DNA of 64,000 nt from Macrotis lagotis (Eukaryota; Chordata; Mammalia; Peramelemorphia; Peramelidae), in assembly GCF_037893015.1 (NCBI RefSeq), contig NC_133665.1, positions 19,443,207 to 19,507,206 on the forward strand, written 5' to 3'. The stretch's first letter is position 1. Each line of letters begins with the position of its first letter. The translations under genes were made by a program, and so were the position numbers. Shown here piece by piece: positions 44,351-56,084 of this stretch. The notes beneath the pieces are model-generated. The model did no database searches and was not told the DNA's origin. It saw only the letters and a list, made by a program, of their open reading frames with translations.

Positions 44351-44470
44351 GTTTTTTTAAGGTTTTTTTGCAAGGCAGTGTGATTAAGTGACTCCCAAGG
44401 TTAGTTTTAAACTTAGGTCTTCCTGACTCTAGGGCCAATGACCTAACCACTGTGCTACCTAGATGCCCTG
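44351..44470 (-). mobile_element. W-type SINE, truncated, 17-bp target-site duplication
   Basis: Reverse SINE with an internal deletion in the body. aggacaggcattctttt (44334-44350) and aggacaagcattctttt (44471-44487), 16/17. Confidence 0.85.
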
Positions 44471-44487
44471 AGGACAAGCATTCTTTT

Positions 44488-44655
44488 TATTTTATGTTTT
44501 GTTTTGTTTTGTTTTTTTGCAAAGCAAATGGGGCTAAGTGGCTTGCCCAAGGCCACACAGCTAGGTAATTATTAAGTGTCTGAGGCTGGATTTGAACTCA
44601 GGTACTCCTGACTCTAGGGCTGGCGCTCTATCCACTGTGTCACCTAGTCACCTAT
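44488..44655 (-). mobile_element. W-type SINE at the same target site
   Basis: T/G-rich tail (TTTTG)n then a full reverse body to 'cacctagtcaccta'. agcattctt recurs at 44656-44664, the third copy of that word. Confidence 0.85.
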
Positions 44656-45071
44656 AGCATTCTTAACCTAAGGTCCATGAACTTATTTTTGTAATATCTT
44701 GATAACTGTATTCCAATATAATTGGTTTCCTTTAATGCTAAATATTTTATTTTATGTATTTCAAAATATTGTTCTGAGAAGGGATCCATAGGCTTCAACA
44801 GACCGCCACAAAAAAGTTAAGAATTTCTTCTTCTAGTATGTTTTCAGAAAAATCTGAAAAGTTTTACATGAACTGATAGAGTGAAGTGAGCAGAATCAGG
44901 AGAACATTGTACTTGGCAACAGCAATGTTGTATAATGAACAATAGTGAATGATTTCTTTCTTCTCAGCAATGCAGTGATCCAAGACAATCTCAAAAGGCA
45001 CATGATGAAAAATGTTATCTGACTCCAGAGAAAGAACTGATGGACTCTGAATATAGATTGGTGCATACTAT

Positions 45072-45226
45072 TTGTTTTTTTTTTTTTGCTAGGCAATGGG
45101 GTAAAGTGGCTTGACCAAGGCCACACAGCTAGGTAATTATTAAGTTTCTGAGGCTGGATTTGAACCCAGGTATTCCTGAATCCAGGACCAATGCTTTTTA
45201 TCCACTGCTCTACCTAGCCGCCCCAG
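45072..45226 (-). mobile_element. W-type SINE
   Basis: Reverse copy. Flanks gtgcatactatttg (45061) and gtgcttactatttt (45227) are a slightly decayed target-site duplication. Confidence 0.88.
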
Positions 45227-45250
45227 TGCTTACTATTTTTCACTTTATTT

Positions 45251-45252
<2 letters not shown>

Positions 45253-45292
<40 letters not shown>
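45253..45292. repeat. (GT)n microsatellite
   Basis: About 20 GT units within the L1 3'UTR. Confidence 0.95.
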
Positions 45293-45489
45293 GGACTGTT
45301 TTCTTTCACAATATGACTTATATGGAAATATGTTTTGCATGATGTCACAAGTATATCTGACATCAAACTGCTTACTGTCTGTCTTAGGGAAGGGAGGGGG
45401 GAATAGGTGAGACAATTCATAACTCAAAAAATTTTTTAAAAGAATGTTAAAATTTTTACAGGTGATTTGAAAAAATACTATCTTTTTTT

Positions 45490-46185
45490 TAAAAAGATAA
45501 GAAAAATTCTACTCCAGGGATTCTTAGAGGTGGGGAGTGAGGATAGCAACCTATTTAAGATTAAGTCTGGGGGAAAGAACCTATTTAAGTGATAAATTTA
45601 AGACTTATCATCTCTGGGGTTGTGGGAGTCAGGAACACCAAGAAGATCAAAGCTAAGACAAAATGAAAACAGTGTCTATGGGGAAATTTCTTAATGCTTC
45701 CTTATTTTGTAGACTTCTCAAACCTTGAAATCTTCCTGAGAAGTGGGGTCAGGGGACAGGGAAGACAGGAGGGAAAGGGCAGGCCTACAGCTCATAAAAA
45801 ATCATTCTTTCCTACTCTGCCTATCTGTAGTCTTGGCTGGGATCAGCAGGGACAGTTAAGTGCTCATCTCTATCTAGTTAATGGTTTCTATTTTGTAGCA
45901 GGATCTCCCTTGCTGGTGTTTAGTCTATAACCAGCTAATGCTTGACCAATTCTTGTTTTTGCATTTATTTTTCAAATGAGAATCTTAAGAAATCCAGGGC
46001 TAGCTTTTCATGACGTTTCTATGAGAGAAAGCCCAGAGAGAGAAATGTGAAAGGAGGAAAGTAGAAACAATTTGCCAAATCTTCCTAGGATTATTCTTTG
46101 CTGGTTCTTTCAGGTGTTTTAGACATTGACTGAAAATGATATACTAATTTTGATCTTCCTAAAGATTTAATTTGTCTGAGAAATC
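45490..46185. other. Intron sequence, nothing recognised
   Basis: No repeat or coding call. Confidence 0.45.
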
Positions 46186-46189
46186 TTAT

Positions 46190-46520
46190 AGGATCATGGG
46201 TTTAGAACCAATATGGACCTTAGAAGCCAGTAGTCCTCTTCCCTCATTTTACAGAAGAAGAACTGAACTTCCACAGAGCTTATCAAATGGCTTGTCTGGT
46301 CTCCTAAGTAGTTTATTTATTACAAGAAATCATTAATAATAATAGCTAATGTTTATATAAGGCACTTTCCATATATACTCATTTTATCATTGTAACAACC
46401 CTGTGAGGTAGGTGCTATTATTATTTCCCATTTTACAGATATGGAAACCAAGGCACAGAGAATTTAAGTGTCATACTCAGGGTAAGAGAACTAAAAAGTG
46501 CCTGAGGCAGAATCTAACTC
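46190..46520 (-). mobile_element. MIR-like relic followed by a CORE-SINE
   Basis: 46195-46300 is of the 'cat.atctagtcc' type. 46340-46520 is a clear reverse MIR ('gtttatataaggcactttcc', 'aacaaccctgtgaggtaggtgctattattatttcccattttacag'). Confidence 0.65.
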
Positions 46521-46654
46521 ACCTAACTTGAGAAACCCAGGAACCAAGGCAGAGCCAAAGAATGACAGGGTTGGAGTGGGGGATGGGGTGGGGGAGAGGA
46601 GTCCAAGCTAAGGATAAAGCCAGTTCCTAGTTGCCAGAGGGCATTAGGTTCTAT

Positions 46655-46868
46655 AAACTTTTCAGTCATTTTTTAGTTGTATCCTAAATTTTCATGATTC
46701 CAGTTGGGGTTTTCTTGGTAAGATACTGGACTGGTTTACCTTTTCCTTTTCCAGTTCATCTTACAGATGAGAAAATAGAGACAAATGGGGTTTATGTGAT
46801 TTCCCCAGGGTTGAACAGCTGGATTTTAACTCAGGTCTTCCTGACTCCAGGCCCATCTCTGGTTGCCA
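46655..46868 (-). mobile_element. Mon1-like SINE
   Basis: 'cagttggggttttcttggtaagatactggactgg', 'ttttccagttcatcttacagatgag', 'aactcaggtcttcctgactccaggccc'. Confidence 0.8.
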
Positions 46869-46869
46869 T

Positions 46870-47282
46870 TCTTTCAGCTAGAGTAGAAGAGAATCTCCAA
46901 GGAAAGCATCTCCTTGGAATTCAGCATACTAAGAATACACTAAAATCTCACTGGCCCTGCTTCTTCTAGCTAAGGATCCCAGCTCCCATCCTTCCCACCA
47001 CTTGGCCATGGCCATGGCCAGGGTCATGGATTTTATGGTGAGAGGAACATATTGATTTCCCATACTGATAGAGTAAAACAGCAAACCTAACCTTTTACTC
47101 TCTTTATCTTCATCTCTCACTGTCCCAAGCAATAATAAGAGCCAACATTGTAGAGCGGGGACTCATCTGTCCCAGCAGAAGGAATTTCTTCATCTAGAGA
47201 TCCTTTCTACCAGAGAAATCACAGCTCCCATCCAAAATGATCCTATGTAGGTGGAATTCTAGATCAGAGGCCAGTGTGACTC
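46870..47282. other. Intron sequence, nothing recognised
   Basis: No repeat or coding call. Confidence 0.45.
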
Positions 47283-47900
47283 AGTCAGCAATCCCTGTGC
47301 TTAATATGTGTCAAACTATGTGCTCAGCACTAAGGATAAAAATGAAAGGGGACAAAGTCTCTGACATTAAGGAGACAGGGAGACAATATGTAATTAAGTA
47401 GGTGCCTATGAGATCTGTATAGACTCACTAGCTGGCAATTAATTTGAAAGGGGAAAAAAAAAACATTAGCAACTGGAGTAGTTAGGGAAAGAGCTCCCAA
47501 AGACCAGGGGCTTTGAGATGAGTCTTGAAGGAAGCCTGGGAAACTAAAAGGTGGATGTGAGGAATGTGGGATAGCCATTGGAAAGGCATGGAGACAGAGA
47601 TGGCATATCTTGTAGAAAGAATAGCAAATAGACCAGTTCCCATAGATTGTAAACTACAAAGAGGAGAGTAAAATGTAAGAAGATTGGAAAGGTAAGGAAG
47701 GACCAAGACACAAAAAGTTTTTTTAATGCCAAACAGAGAACTCCAGAATTTATCCTAATGGCAGTTAGAAGCCACTGGAAATTCACTAAGCAAGGAAGTG
47801 AAATTATCAGTCCTGTTCTTTAGAAAAATCACACTGGCAGCTGAATGGAGAATGGATGAGGTAGAGACTTCTTAGAAAGCTGTTATAACAGTCCAAGTGA
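47283..47900 (+). repeat. Old interspersed repeat, same family as 38762
   Basis: 'tatgtgtcaaactatgtgctcagcac', 'gagatgagtcttgaagg', 'gaaaggcatggagacagagatgg', 'tttaatgccaaacagag', 'cactggcagctgaatggagaatggatgagg'. Confidence 0.6.
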
Positions 47901-47937
47901 GATTCACATTTGATCCAAGTTTTTGGTTAGTTTTTTG

Positions 47938-48095
47938 TAGTTGATTGTCCTTTATTCAGGGAAGTGGTACCATGCTATGCAAGTCCCCAGCCTCACTTTC
48001 TCCTCTGGAGTCATCTGGATAGAACTTGGTAGAACAGAACTTGGATCAGGATGACTGGAAAAGACCACTTGGTCATTATTTCAGCCCTGATTGGC
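47938..48095 (-). mobile_element. Mar1-like SINE 3' fragment
   Basis: 'attgtcctttattcagg', 'accatgctatgcaagtccccagcctcactttctcctctggagtcatctgg'. Confidence 0.65.
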
Positions 48096-49444
48096 TCAGA
48101 GTGGATGTAAATAGCAATTGTTTCTGTTTTTGACAGAAACCCTGAGGATCCCCTCCTGGATTGCTTTTTTTCCCCTTTTTTTGACTAGGTTAAAGAAACT
48201 ACCACTGATTGGGCCTTACCTCAGTTAAACTGAGACCTGTTAAAGATCATAGCTTAAAAAGACTGGTTGATAAAACAGAAGAGAACATAGAGGAGAAATG
48301 TTGGGAAGGTTGAAACGATAAGATTTGGCAACAGATTATATATGTGGGGTGAGTGATCATAAGGAGGGGAGGATAACACTAGGAGGAGGAGGGTTGTGCC
48401 CTTGATGACAGTAATGAAGAAGTTCAAAAGTAGGAGAGTTTTGTGGGGGAAATAGCTAGTTTTGCTTTGGATAAGTTGTGAGTTTTTTGGGGGGTTTTTT
48501 ATGTTGTTTTTAAGATGTCTCTAGGACACCCAGCCCAAGATGCCCAATAGTCAGAAGATCTGACATATTTTTTTCAATTCTTCCATCATAGCTTTGTGAT
48601 TATAGAAAAGCCATGATTTTCTTTGGACCCTGTTATTTCCAAAATGTGAATAATAAGAATACACCAAGAAAGATAAAATTTTTTTTGTAATTTCTTTGTG
48701 AAAATTGCTGGCATAGGATAGGAAAGCAGGGAAAGGGAGAGAATAGAATTTGACCTAAATGCCCCACAAGTATCATGTCTAAAACAGAGTTTATTCTTTT
48801 CCCCAAAAAACTCACTCATCCTCCATACTTCCTTCCCTATTACTATTGAGGGTACCACCATCCTTCCAGTCACTTAGGCCTATAATGTCAATGTCATGCT
48901 CTAATCCTCAGACTTACCCTACATATCTACACCTGATTATATGTAATTGTTATTTTTAAAGTGGCATTGGGAAAGTACTGGCTATATTGATTATAAATAA
49001 ATGCTTTTGCCTAACAACAGGCAGTAAAACATCATAGATCATTAAAACATTGTCAGTCAGCACAGTCCTTCAACCTTAAAGGACTGATAATTGCAGACTG
49101 TCAAGACAACTCTCCATAGATTTATTCGGCCTCTTAGGCCAGTTAGAACTAACTAGGAGCTCTTCTGTCTTCTAATCTTGGGAACAATTAGGGTTGGTTT
49201 GACTGAGCTGGGAAGGAGCTCTAACTACACATTGGTAATAAACAGTCTTCCAGTTCATTAAGTAAATGTTCTTGCTGTCTCTCATGAGCTTCCCTTCTAT
49301 CTATTGTTCATGCATCTTCTTTAACTATCTTGGGAAACAAAGGTCAGAGTTCCTTCTGGCTCACAGCACTGCTGTTTTTAGCCAGAACTGTAGGAAATGA
49401 GAAAGTCCTTGCAATCCTACCAATATTAATCAACCAAAGGTTTC
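48096..49444. other. Intron sequence, nothing recognised
   Basis: No repeat or coding call; small G/T-rich patch at 48480-48505. Confidence 0.45.
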
Positions 49445-49912
49445 ATAGGGTCCAGAATTAGAGCTGGAAGGCGTCTCAAAAATCATGTAGTCCAATCCCT
49501 TAAAACTGTTATTCTTAGCCACCTTTTCAGCAAAAGGTCAGCAACCCTTGTTCTACAAGCAATGGGGAAGTAGCAGTGAGTTTTCCATGGCTGAGAGCCA
49601 ATAAGTAATAATAATAATAATAATAATATTTATATAGTATTTAAAATACTTCACACTTTACTTCATTGGTCTTCCCAACAGTCCTGTCTAACTCTTCAAG
49701 ATCCTATTTTGGGGTTTTCTTGGCAAAGAGTCTGCAGTAATTTGCCATTTCCTTCTCCAGCTCATTTTACAGATGAAGAATTGAAGCAAATAGGGTGGGA
49801 AGTTACTTGGCCAGGGTCACACAGCTAGTAAATGTCTGAGGCCAGAATCTATGAAGGTGAGTTTTCCTGATTCCAAGCCCAATGCTCTATCCATTGTGCC
49901 AAGTAGCTGCCC
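49445..49912 (-). mobile_element. MIR-like relic, (ATA)n and a Mon1-like SINE
   Basis: 49450-49560 'agagctggaaggcgtctcaaaaatcatgtagtccaatccc'. 49605-49627 is (ATA)n. 49680-49912 is a reverse Mon1 ('ggttttcttggcaaagagtctgcagtaatttgccatttcc', 'ccaagtagctgccc'). Confidence 0.7.
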
Positions 49913-49929
49913 AGGGTAGACTGATGATT

Positions 49930-50260
49930 CAACTACAATGACTCAACTGAAACTTAAAATTGCCTGAATCCCTGAGAAGTCAAATGACCTGCCTCAGAGC
50001 TAGTGAGTCAGTTCCTGAATCTGAACCTGGCTAATTTCAAGACCAAGCACCTTGTCACCTACACCATTCTGCCAATATTTCCATGATGAACAAAAAATCA
50101 GAAGAAAATCCACTATAGCATAGTGAGTGGAAGGGGTGCTGGTCTCAGAGTCAAGAAGATGTGGGTTCAATGACTGCCTCTGATTCATATTAGCTGGGTT
50201 TCCCTGAACAAGTTGTTTAACTTCTCAGTGCTTTAGGTCACTAAGACTCTAAATATTCAC
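49930..50260. mobile_element. MIR-like relics on both strands
   Basis: 49970-50070 reverse ('aaatgacctgcctcagagctagtgagtcag'). 50115-50250 forward ('gtgagtggaaggggtgctggtctcagagtcaagaagatg', 'gaacaagttgtttaacttctcagtg'). Confidence 0.5.
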
Positions 50261-50554
50261 TGAAATATCTTTACATCAATTGCAATCACTAAAAAATTAA
50301 AATGAGATATCAAAAGGAACTTATGGCTAATTGGAAGGATGACTCCTAAGTTCTTCTAAGGGAGATAAGAAAGAATACAGCTGACAGTTGATTTCATTGT
50401 CTACTCAAAAGCAACAAGAGAAAGTTGTTTCATGAGGTATTTTGTCATCCCCTCTTGCAATGCCCACGGTAATGAGTATAAGCCAAGAAATTTTTAAAAA
50501 AAGGAATCGTTTTCCCATCCTTATTACACAATAGAGTCACAGAGAAGAAATAAT
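50261..50554. other. Intron sequence, nothing recognised
   Basis: No repeat or coding call. Confidence 0.45.
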
Positions 50555-50750
50555 ATGAATGGTGGTAGTTGATAGAGTGCTGGACATAGATGGAGGCAGA
50601 AAGTCAAGTTGAAATCGTGCTTCAGACACCCTAGTGTGACGTCTAGGCAAATCATGTTACCTCTCTAGGCCTCAGTTTTCTCATTTGTAGAATTTAGATT
50701 CAAAGACCTCCAAAAGGCTCCTTCTAGCTCCAAATCGATGATTGAGTAAA
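50555..50750 (+). mobile_element. MIR-type SINE relic
   Basis: 'gtagttgatagagtgctggac', 'ctctctaggcctcagttttctcatttgtagaattt', 'cctccaaaaggctccttctagctccaaatc'. Confidence 0.6.
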
Positions 50751-51334
50751 ACTTCTAAATACAACCTGTGAGCCAAGAAGAGCCACTAGGACCACTAGAA
50801 TAAATAATGCCTTTTCTCTCACCATACGTGAAATGGCATAGTTAGCGCTTGGATTGAGTCATGAAGATAAGTTAAGCTCCCTGTCTTCAGTGACTTCTGA
50901 TAAGATTAATTCAGTGTGTGAAATGCAGAGTGACAACAGAGCAGTGTCTGCAGGCAGGGTGATAGCTTAATTCTTTCTTCAGCCTGAAGCCCCTCTGGCC
51001 TTCCCAGATCACAAGGCCCTGGTGAGTACCTTCCTGAGCCAAAAGCAATTTCCTTTCTCTTCACGAAGCTGAGCTCCACTTTAACAAAGAAACCAGCCTG
51101 CTATTCCTTGTTCTCCTTTGGGAATCATGACATAAACCAGTCAGTGATGAGTAATCACAAAGTTTTGGTGTTTTTGTTTTTTTTGGTGTTTTTTTAAAAA
51201 ATTTATCTGATATTACAAATACCTGGTTTATTGAAATAACCTCCGATTGGTCTACTAGTTTGTGGTCCCTTCCTTCTCTATTTGCATTCATCTTCTGCAT
51301 CACACTAAAATTATCTTTTTAAGGCACAGGTTTG
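50751..51334. other. Intron sequence, nothing recognised
   Basis: No repeat or coding call. Confidence 0.45.
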
Positions 51335-51512
51335 TCTGGATCCATTCCCTGGTGAAGAAGTTGCCATTCAATAGCTACCTATAGTCTTTGGGATGAAGTA
51401 CATAAACTTCTACAATCTGGTTCTGATTTACCTTTTCAGATTTATTTCATATCATTCCCCTCCTCTATCTAGTCAGACTGGACTATTAACTTTTCTCTAG
51501 ATTTAATCTTCC
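51335..51512 (+). mobile_element. L2 3' fragment
   Basis: 'aatagctacctatagtctttgggatgaagtacataaacttctacaatctgg', 'tttatttcatatcattcccctcc', 'agtcagactggac'. Confidence 0.6.
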
Positions 51513-52234
51513 ATTTTTCACCTTTGCATATTTGAAATAGTAGGTAGAGTCAGTTTAAAAAAGTCAGTTAGTAAATTTGTTGAGAGGGTATTTAGATATA
51601 ATGACCTTCTCACCCTGGCTGCTCCTCCACCAGGGGTTTTAGTTGGGAGTTGACAATAGGATGTGAAGGGAAGTACAGCTGTGGAATTTACCCTCTGCAG
51701 GGATAGAGAAAATGGAGGCCAGGACTGGCAACTGATAATGTGACTTCTTGCCATTTATCATGAACTGTGTGTCCCAGTCATTTCATGGTCATTTTGTTGC
51801 TCTCCCAAGGGAGAGTGGCAGGGTAGAACTAAATATGAAGGATTTCCAGAATTAAAGAGGCAAAAGACATGGGTAGAATACCCAGAATAGGCAACTGAAA
51901 ATCATCAACAACTCTTGACTGTCTTTCCCACAAATATAAAATGTTAATGAGAACAATTTACCTGTGCATGGGGACACATGAGTGTTTTAGAAGGTAACTG
52001 GAAGTCTTTCAAAAGTGGTATTTCACAGTAGGTATTATTAGCATACAATTGACCAAAGGATCAAAACAAATACAATGCAATCTTGCATTGTGCTTATTGT
52101 ATGGTCACTTGTGGTCATTTAAAAAAAAAACCAAACCACACCATCTAATTTAATGGAGCAAAATGGATCTTAATGACTCTTTTTCACCAATGTTTCTCCA
52201 ATGAATATTTCAAAATAATGTAAGATTCTTTGAA
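51513..52234. other. Repeat-free intron block
   Basis: No repeat named and no coding frame supported. Confidence 0.4.
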
Positions 52235-52473
52235 ACATACAGCAACATGATTTTTAGAAAAACCTAGGAAGACTTGAACAAAATAATGAACAGCAAAATG
52301 AGCAGAATCAAAACAATCATGTATACAGTAACAGCATTCTTATTTTAAGATTGACTTTAAGTAAGTCATTTTGATTATCATAAATATTCAAATGAACCAT
52401 AAAAGACACATGAAAAAGATGCTATCTGCATTTGAAGAAAGAACTGATAAACATGTATAGAATAATTTTTTAC

Positions 52474-52480
<7 letters not shown>
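52235..52480 (+). mobile_element. L1 3' fragment
   Basis: 'acctaggaagacttgaacaaaataatgaacagcaaaatgagcagaatcaaaacaat', 'gaaccataaaagacacatg', 'tgaagaaagaactgataaaca'. A degraded relative of 44846-45480. A (TA)n follows at 52480-52504. Confidence 0.65.
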
Positions 52481-52504
<24 letters not shown>

Positions 52505-52538
52505 GATTCTTAACAATCCCTACTTTTTGTTTGGTTGA

Positions 52539-52690
52539 TTTTTTTAGGGTTTGTTTTTTTTTGCAAGGCAATGGGGTTATGTGGCTTGCCCAAGGCTATG
52601 TAATTATTAAGTGTCTGAGGCTGGATTTGAACTCAGGTACTCCTGACTCCAGGGCCAGTGCTCTATCCACTATGCCACCTAATCACCCCA
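52539..52690 (-). mobile_element. W-type SINE
   Basis: 'gcaaggcaatggggttatgtggcttgcccaaggc', 'cacctaatcacccc'. A deletion removes part of the 'cacacagctag' segment. Confidence 0.85.
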
Positions 52691-53489
52691 ACCATTTTTT
52701 TTTAAATCATTGTTTCATGGATCATTGTGGCCAACTAACTGTTGATGAATATATCTCTGCTTGGTTAGACTGGTCCTGAACAAAACAACAAAGACTTTGC
52801 CTAGACTGAACTGAAATCTTTCCAGTATGTTATAACCTACCAGAATATGTTTTACTGGTATAGCCTTCAATAACCCAGGATAACTTTTATGCCACTATGA
52901 AGCCTTGAAGTAAAGTCTTGTGGATAGACATGGACAAGAGTCTCATAGGATGAGCAAGCATGAATGGATAGAGATCAGCTTTGCTAGAAGAAACAGTCAC
53001 ATGGACAAGATCAAAGTTCTTTTGGAATAGAAAGAGTTTTGAATCAGGGGAGCATGAAAGTGGGCTCAAGAATTCCTAAGTTGACAGGTGAGTGGGTTGG
53101 GTTTGAAAGTGGGAGCAAGGAGCAATAATTATAGAGAACTAGTGACAAGTCAGGGAGACAAATGAGGGCCAGAGTGCTGAAGAGGCTTGGAATAGAAACT
53201 GTATTAATGGGCAAATATAAAATTGTACTGCTTTTTGATCATATGTTTAATTGGAACTTTCTAACTCTCCACTGATGGATGGTGTTCCCAATGGTGAATC
53301 TCTATGATAGAATTTTAAATTCCCCATCATCACTTATACATTCTTTAGGGAACAGTTTTGCCTACTGAAATCCAGAGCTTCTTAATTCAATTAGTGTGTG
53401 ACTGACAATTAGTGGAGTGGGAAGTTCCCTCTCTCCCAAAAGTGTGCCCCAGGAATTGTTGGGAATTATCCCCTTGAGGGCATTGATAA
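52691..53489. other. Intron sequence, nothing recognised
   Basis: No repeat or coding call. Confidence 0.45.
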
Positions 53490-53830
53490 ACTTCTTGAAG
53501 GAAGGGATGGTTTCATTTTTTTTCCTTCAGATTCCTACTACCTAGCATAGGATCTTTAGCCTAGTGGACCCTTAACCAAGATTTGAGGCCCTAAATTAAT
53601 GTTAAACTAAATAGAATGGAATGCACACCTCTTTAACTACCTTCCTTGGGAATAAAGGATTATAAATGTAGATCTTAGAGGTCATCTAGTTCAGCTTTCT
53701 CATTTTAGTGAGAAAACCGAGGCTCAGATTGGAAGTAACTTATCCAAGGTCAGACGGGCAGTAGCAGAGGTAAGATTCAAATCCAGGTCCTGAGATTCTA
53801 GATCTGGGAACTCTCCTTCCATGTTGCCTG
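53490..53830. repeat. L2 3' end (+) and MIR-like relic (-)
   Basis: 53490-53575 'aaacttcttgaaggaagggatgg...cctagcatagg'. 53650-53825 'gtagatcttagaggtcatctagttcagc', 'gagaaaaccgaggctcag'. Confidence 0.5.
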
Positions 53831-54239
53831 TTAAATTTGACTGACATATACTTAGAAACATATATCAGGAAACTAATACTAGAGAGGAGAAGGAGGAGGA
53901 GTCATTGGAAAATTTGGCCACAATATATTGCTTCTAGGGGAAGATCCCAACCTTCTGAAGAACTAACTGCCTCTTCCCTTACCACAAAGGAAATGTTTAC
54001 TTCAGTGTACATAAAGGGAGCTTAGCAGTGGAGGCAGAGTCCAGCTTCTTTTCTTTGAGGAATTGTGGAAAAAAACATTAGATTCAAGACTGGAAAGATG
54101 TCTTAATTTTGAATTCTGGCTCCTGCCATTTACTAGCCATGTGGCTGTGATCTTAAGTTAATTTTCACCAACCCTCAGTATCCTCAGGAGGAAAATACTT
54201 GCATTACCTTAATTCTAGTGCCTTTCCTCTTTTCATCAT
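53831..54239. other. Intron sequence, mostly unrecognised
   Basis: A MIR-like phrase may lie near 54110-54200. Confidence 0.35.
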
Positions 54240-54420
54240 TTCCAATTTATATTGTATATAGCTTGTTTGTACAAATTTGTTTATATATTGTCTTCCCCTG
54301 TTAGATTGGGAACACCTTGAGGGAAGGGACTGCCTCTTTTTTGTATGTTCACTGCTTTGCAGAGCCTGGTACATAGTGTACACTTAATAAAGTGTATTTT
54401 GACTTAGTGACTGATTGGTT
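54240..54420 (+). mobile_element. L2-type 3' end
   Basis: 'gattgggaacaccttgagggaagggactgcc', 'agcctggtacatagtgtacacttaataaagtg', 'tgactgattgg'. Confidence 0.65.
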
Positions 54421-54466
54421 ATCTTGATCTTGGGAAATGTTTTTAGGTTATAGTGCTAAGGAAATG

Positions 54467-54838
54467 ACTTCTCCTTCTTTCTTCTTCTTCTTCTTCTTCT
54501 TCTTCTTCTTCTTCTTCTTCTCCTCCTCCTCCTCCTCCTCCTCCTCCTCCTCCTCCTTTTCTTCTTTCTTCTTTTTCTTCATTTTTTCCTTCTTTTTCTT
54601 CTTTCTCCTCTTCTTCCTCCTTCTCTTCCTCCTTTTCCTTTTTTCCTCATTCTTCTCTTCCTTCTTATCCTCATCTTCCTCCTCCTCCTCCTCATTCTTA
54701 TCTTTCTTTCTCTTCTTCTTCTGTCTACTCTTCCTCTGCTCTTCCTTCTTATCCTCTTCTTTCTCCTTCCCCTTCATTTCCTCCTTTTCTTTCTCCTCCT
54801 TCTTTTCTTCCTTCTCCTCCTTTTTCTTTGCTTTTCCA
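54467..54838. repeat. Long homopyrimidine tract, (TTC)n/(TCC)n
   Basis: About 370 bases of almost pure C/T on +. The first 115 bases are uninterrupted: (TTC) about 13 then (TCC) about 11 units, then irregular CTT/CCT. Open frames across it encode only F/S or K/E runs and are not genes. Confidence 0.95.
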
Positions 54839-55239
54839 ACATCCCTCCACTCCATATGACATATTAGCTATATTATCTCCTAGGCCAGATCAGCTTCATT
54901 CAGCTGGGATGCCAGACTGTGCAGATTTGTTCACAAGTAAAAACAAGTCAAGATCCACAGAACTAGGAAATTTCCTTTCCTCAGCTATTTCACTGGACTA
55001 GACAATGGTTTACCTCTTTACAGATCTGATGACAGTACATTTAAGTTACATGGAAAGGTGCCTGTGGGCAGCAGGACAAAAATTGTCACTTACTTTGACC
55101 TGATTTAGGACTGGTAATTTTCCTGAACAGTATTGGTGCTGGCTGGTCAGAGCTGGTTTTGGCAACTCTCATGAGCCACTGAGCCAAGAGGGGCCTCAGT
55201 TTTTCCCTGAGATGAACTTTGGATTCTCAATGTAGGGAA
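54839..55239. other. Intron sequence, nothing recognised
   Basis: No repeat or coding call. Confidence 0.45.
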
Positions 55240-55245
55240 TATATT

Positions 55246-55251
55246 GAGGAG

Positions 55252-55312
<61 letters not shown>

Positions 55313-55375
55313 CAGACAAAGAGACAGAGAGACTCAGACAGACAGACAAAGAGACAGATGGATGGAGAGAGAGTG
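55246..55375. repeat. (GA)n and degenerate GACA/GATG repeats
   Basis: Pure GA for about 60 bases (55254-55312), then 'cagacaaagagacagagag'-type repeats to 55375. Confidence 0.93.
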
Positions 55376-55684
55376 TATAAAACAGAAACCGCAGCATTCC
55401 TATCCAGGGAAGAGAATGAGAAGAGAGAAAATATAGACATTACAGAAATTGCTGCCACCTCAACACCTGGAGAGCCCCAGAAGGGCAGCCTTAGTTTTCA
55501 TCTTGTAGTGTTGTATTCTCAGCTGGAGTTCCAGAGAAGAGCTCTATCCTGACACGACTCTGGGCTAGGAATCAGGTCAGTTGGGATCTATACCTTGAAC
55601 AATAAACTCCTTACTCCTTGGGAAAATCTCTTGACCTCTTCCCCATCTCTGAATTGGGACTATTACATTATTAGAGGAAATCAA
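55376..55684. other. Intron sequence, nothing recognised
   Basis: No repeat or coding call. Confidence 0.4.
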
Positions 55685-56050
55685 TCAGTGAAGAAACATT
55701 CATTATGTGCTTACTATGTGCCAAGGGGCAGCTAGGTGACACAGTGGATAAAACACTAAGTTTGGAATCAGCAACCTAAGTTCAAATCCAGTCTCAGACA
55801 TTTACTAGCTGTGTGACCCTGGGTGAGTCACTTAACCCTGTTGCCTCAGGGTAAAGTAAAAAGACCTGGAATAGGAAATGTCAAACCATTCCAGTAACTT
55901 TGCCAAGAAAACCCTAATGGGGTGACATGTCAGATGTGGCTAGAGATGACTAAAAAACAAAATTTGCTAAATTTTGTGTTAAACACCTGGGAATCAAAGA
56001 AAGGGAAAAAAACATCTCTGCTCTTAAGATTAAGTTCTACTGTGGGAAAG
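55685..56050 (+). mobile_element. Old interspersed repeat carrying a Mon1-like SINE
   Basis: Mon1-like SINE 55723-55962 ('ggggcagctaggtgacacagtgg' to 'actaaaaaacaaaa') splits the 38762-type repeat ('aacattcattatgtgcttactatgtgcca' | 'tgtgttaaacacctgggaatcaaagaaagg'). Confidence 0.75.
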
Positions 56051-56084
56051 AGCATGTGTTGGGTATTGGGGGGGGTCCAGTCTT

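Larger units (their letters stand above)
44330..44838. mobile_element. hAT-like non-autonomous element carrying two W SINEs
   Basis: Left end cag-gcattctt (44338) continues after two SINEs as 'aacctaaggtccatgaac' (44665). The right part is 'gggatccataggcttcaacagaccgccacaaaaaagttaagaattt' (to 44830), an inverted match to the left end. Flanks ctctagga / ttctagta agree at 6/8. No transposase. Relatives at 57102 and 59565. Confidence 0.6.
44846..45480 (+). mobile_element. L1 3' end split by a W SINE
   Basis: 'ttttacatgaactgatagagtgaagtgagcagaatcaggagaacattgtac', '...aaagaactgatggactctgaatatagattg' | SINE | 'cactttattttgtgagtg', 'ccttaggg'-like and 'gggagggggg' 3'UTR end. Confidence 0.8.

Noticed and set aside
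54437-54859. Long open frames on both strands of the pyrimidine tract (F/S-rich and K/E-rich)
   Set aside because: Created by a triplet microsatellite; no start context, splice signals or protein family.
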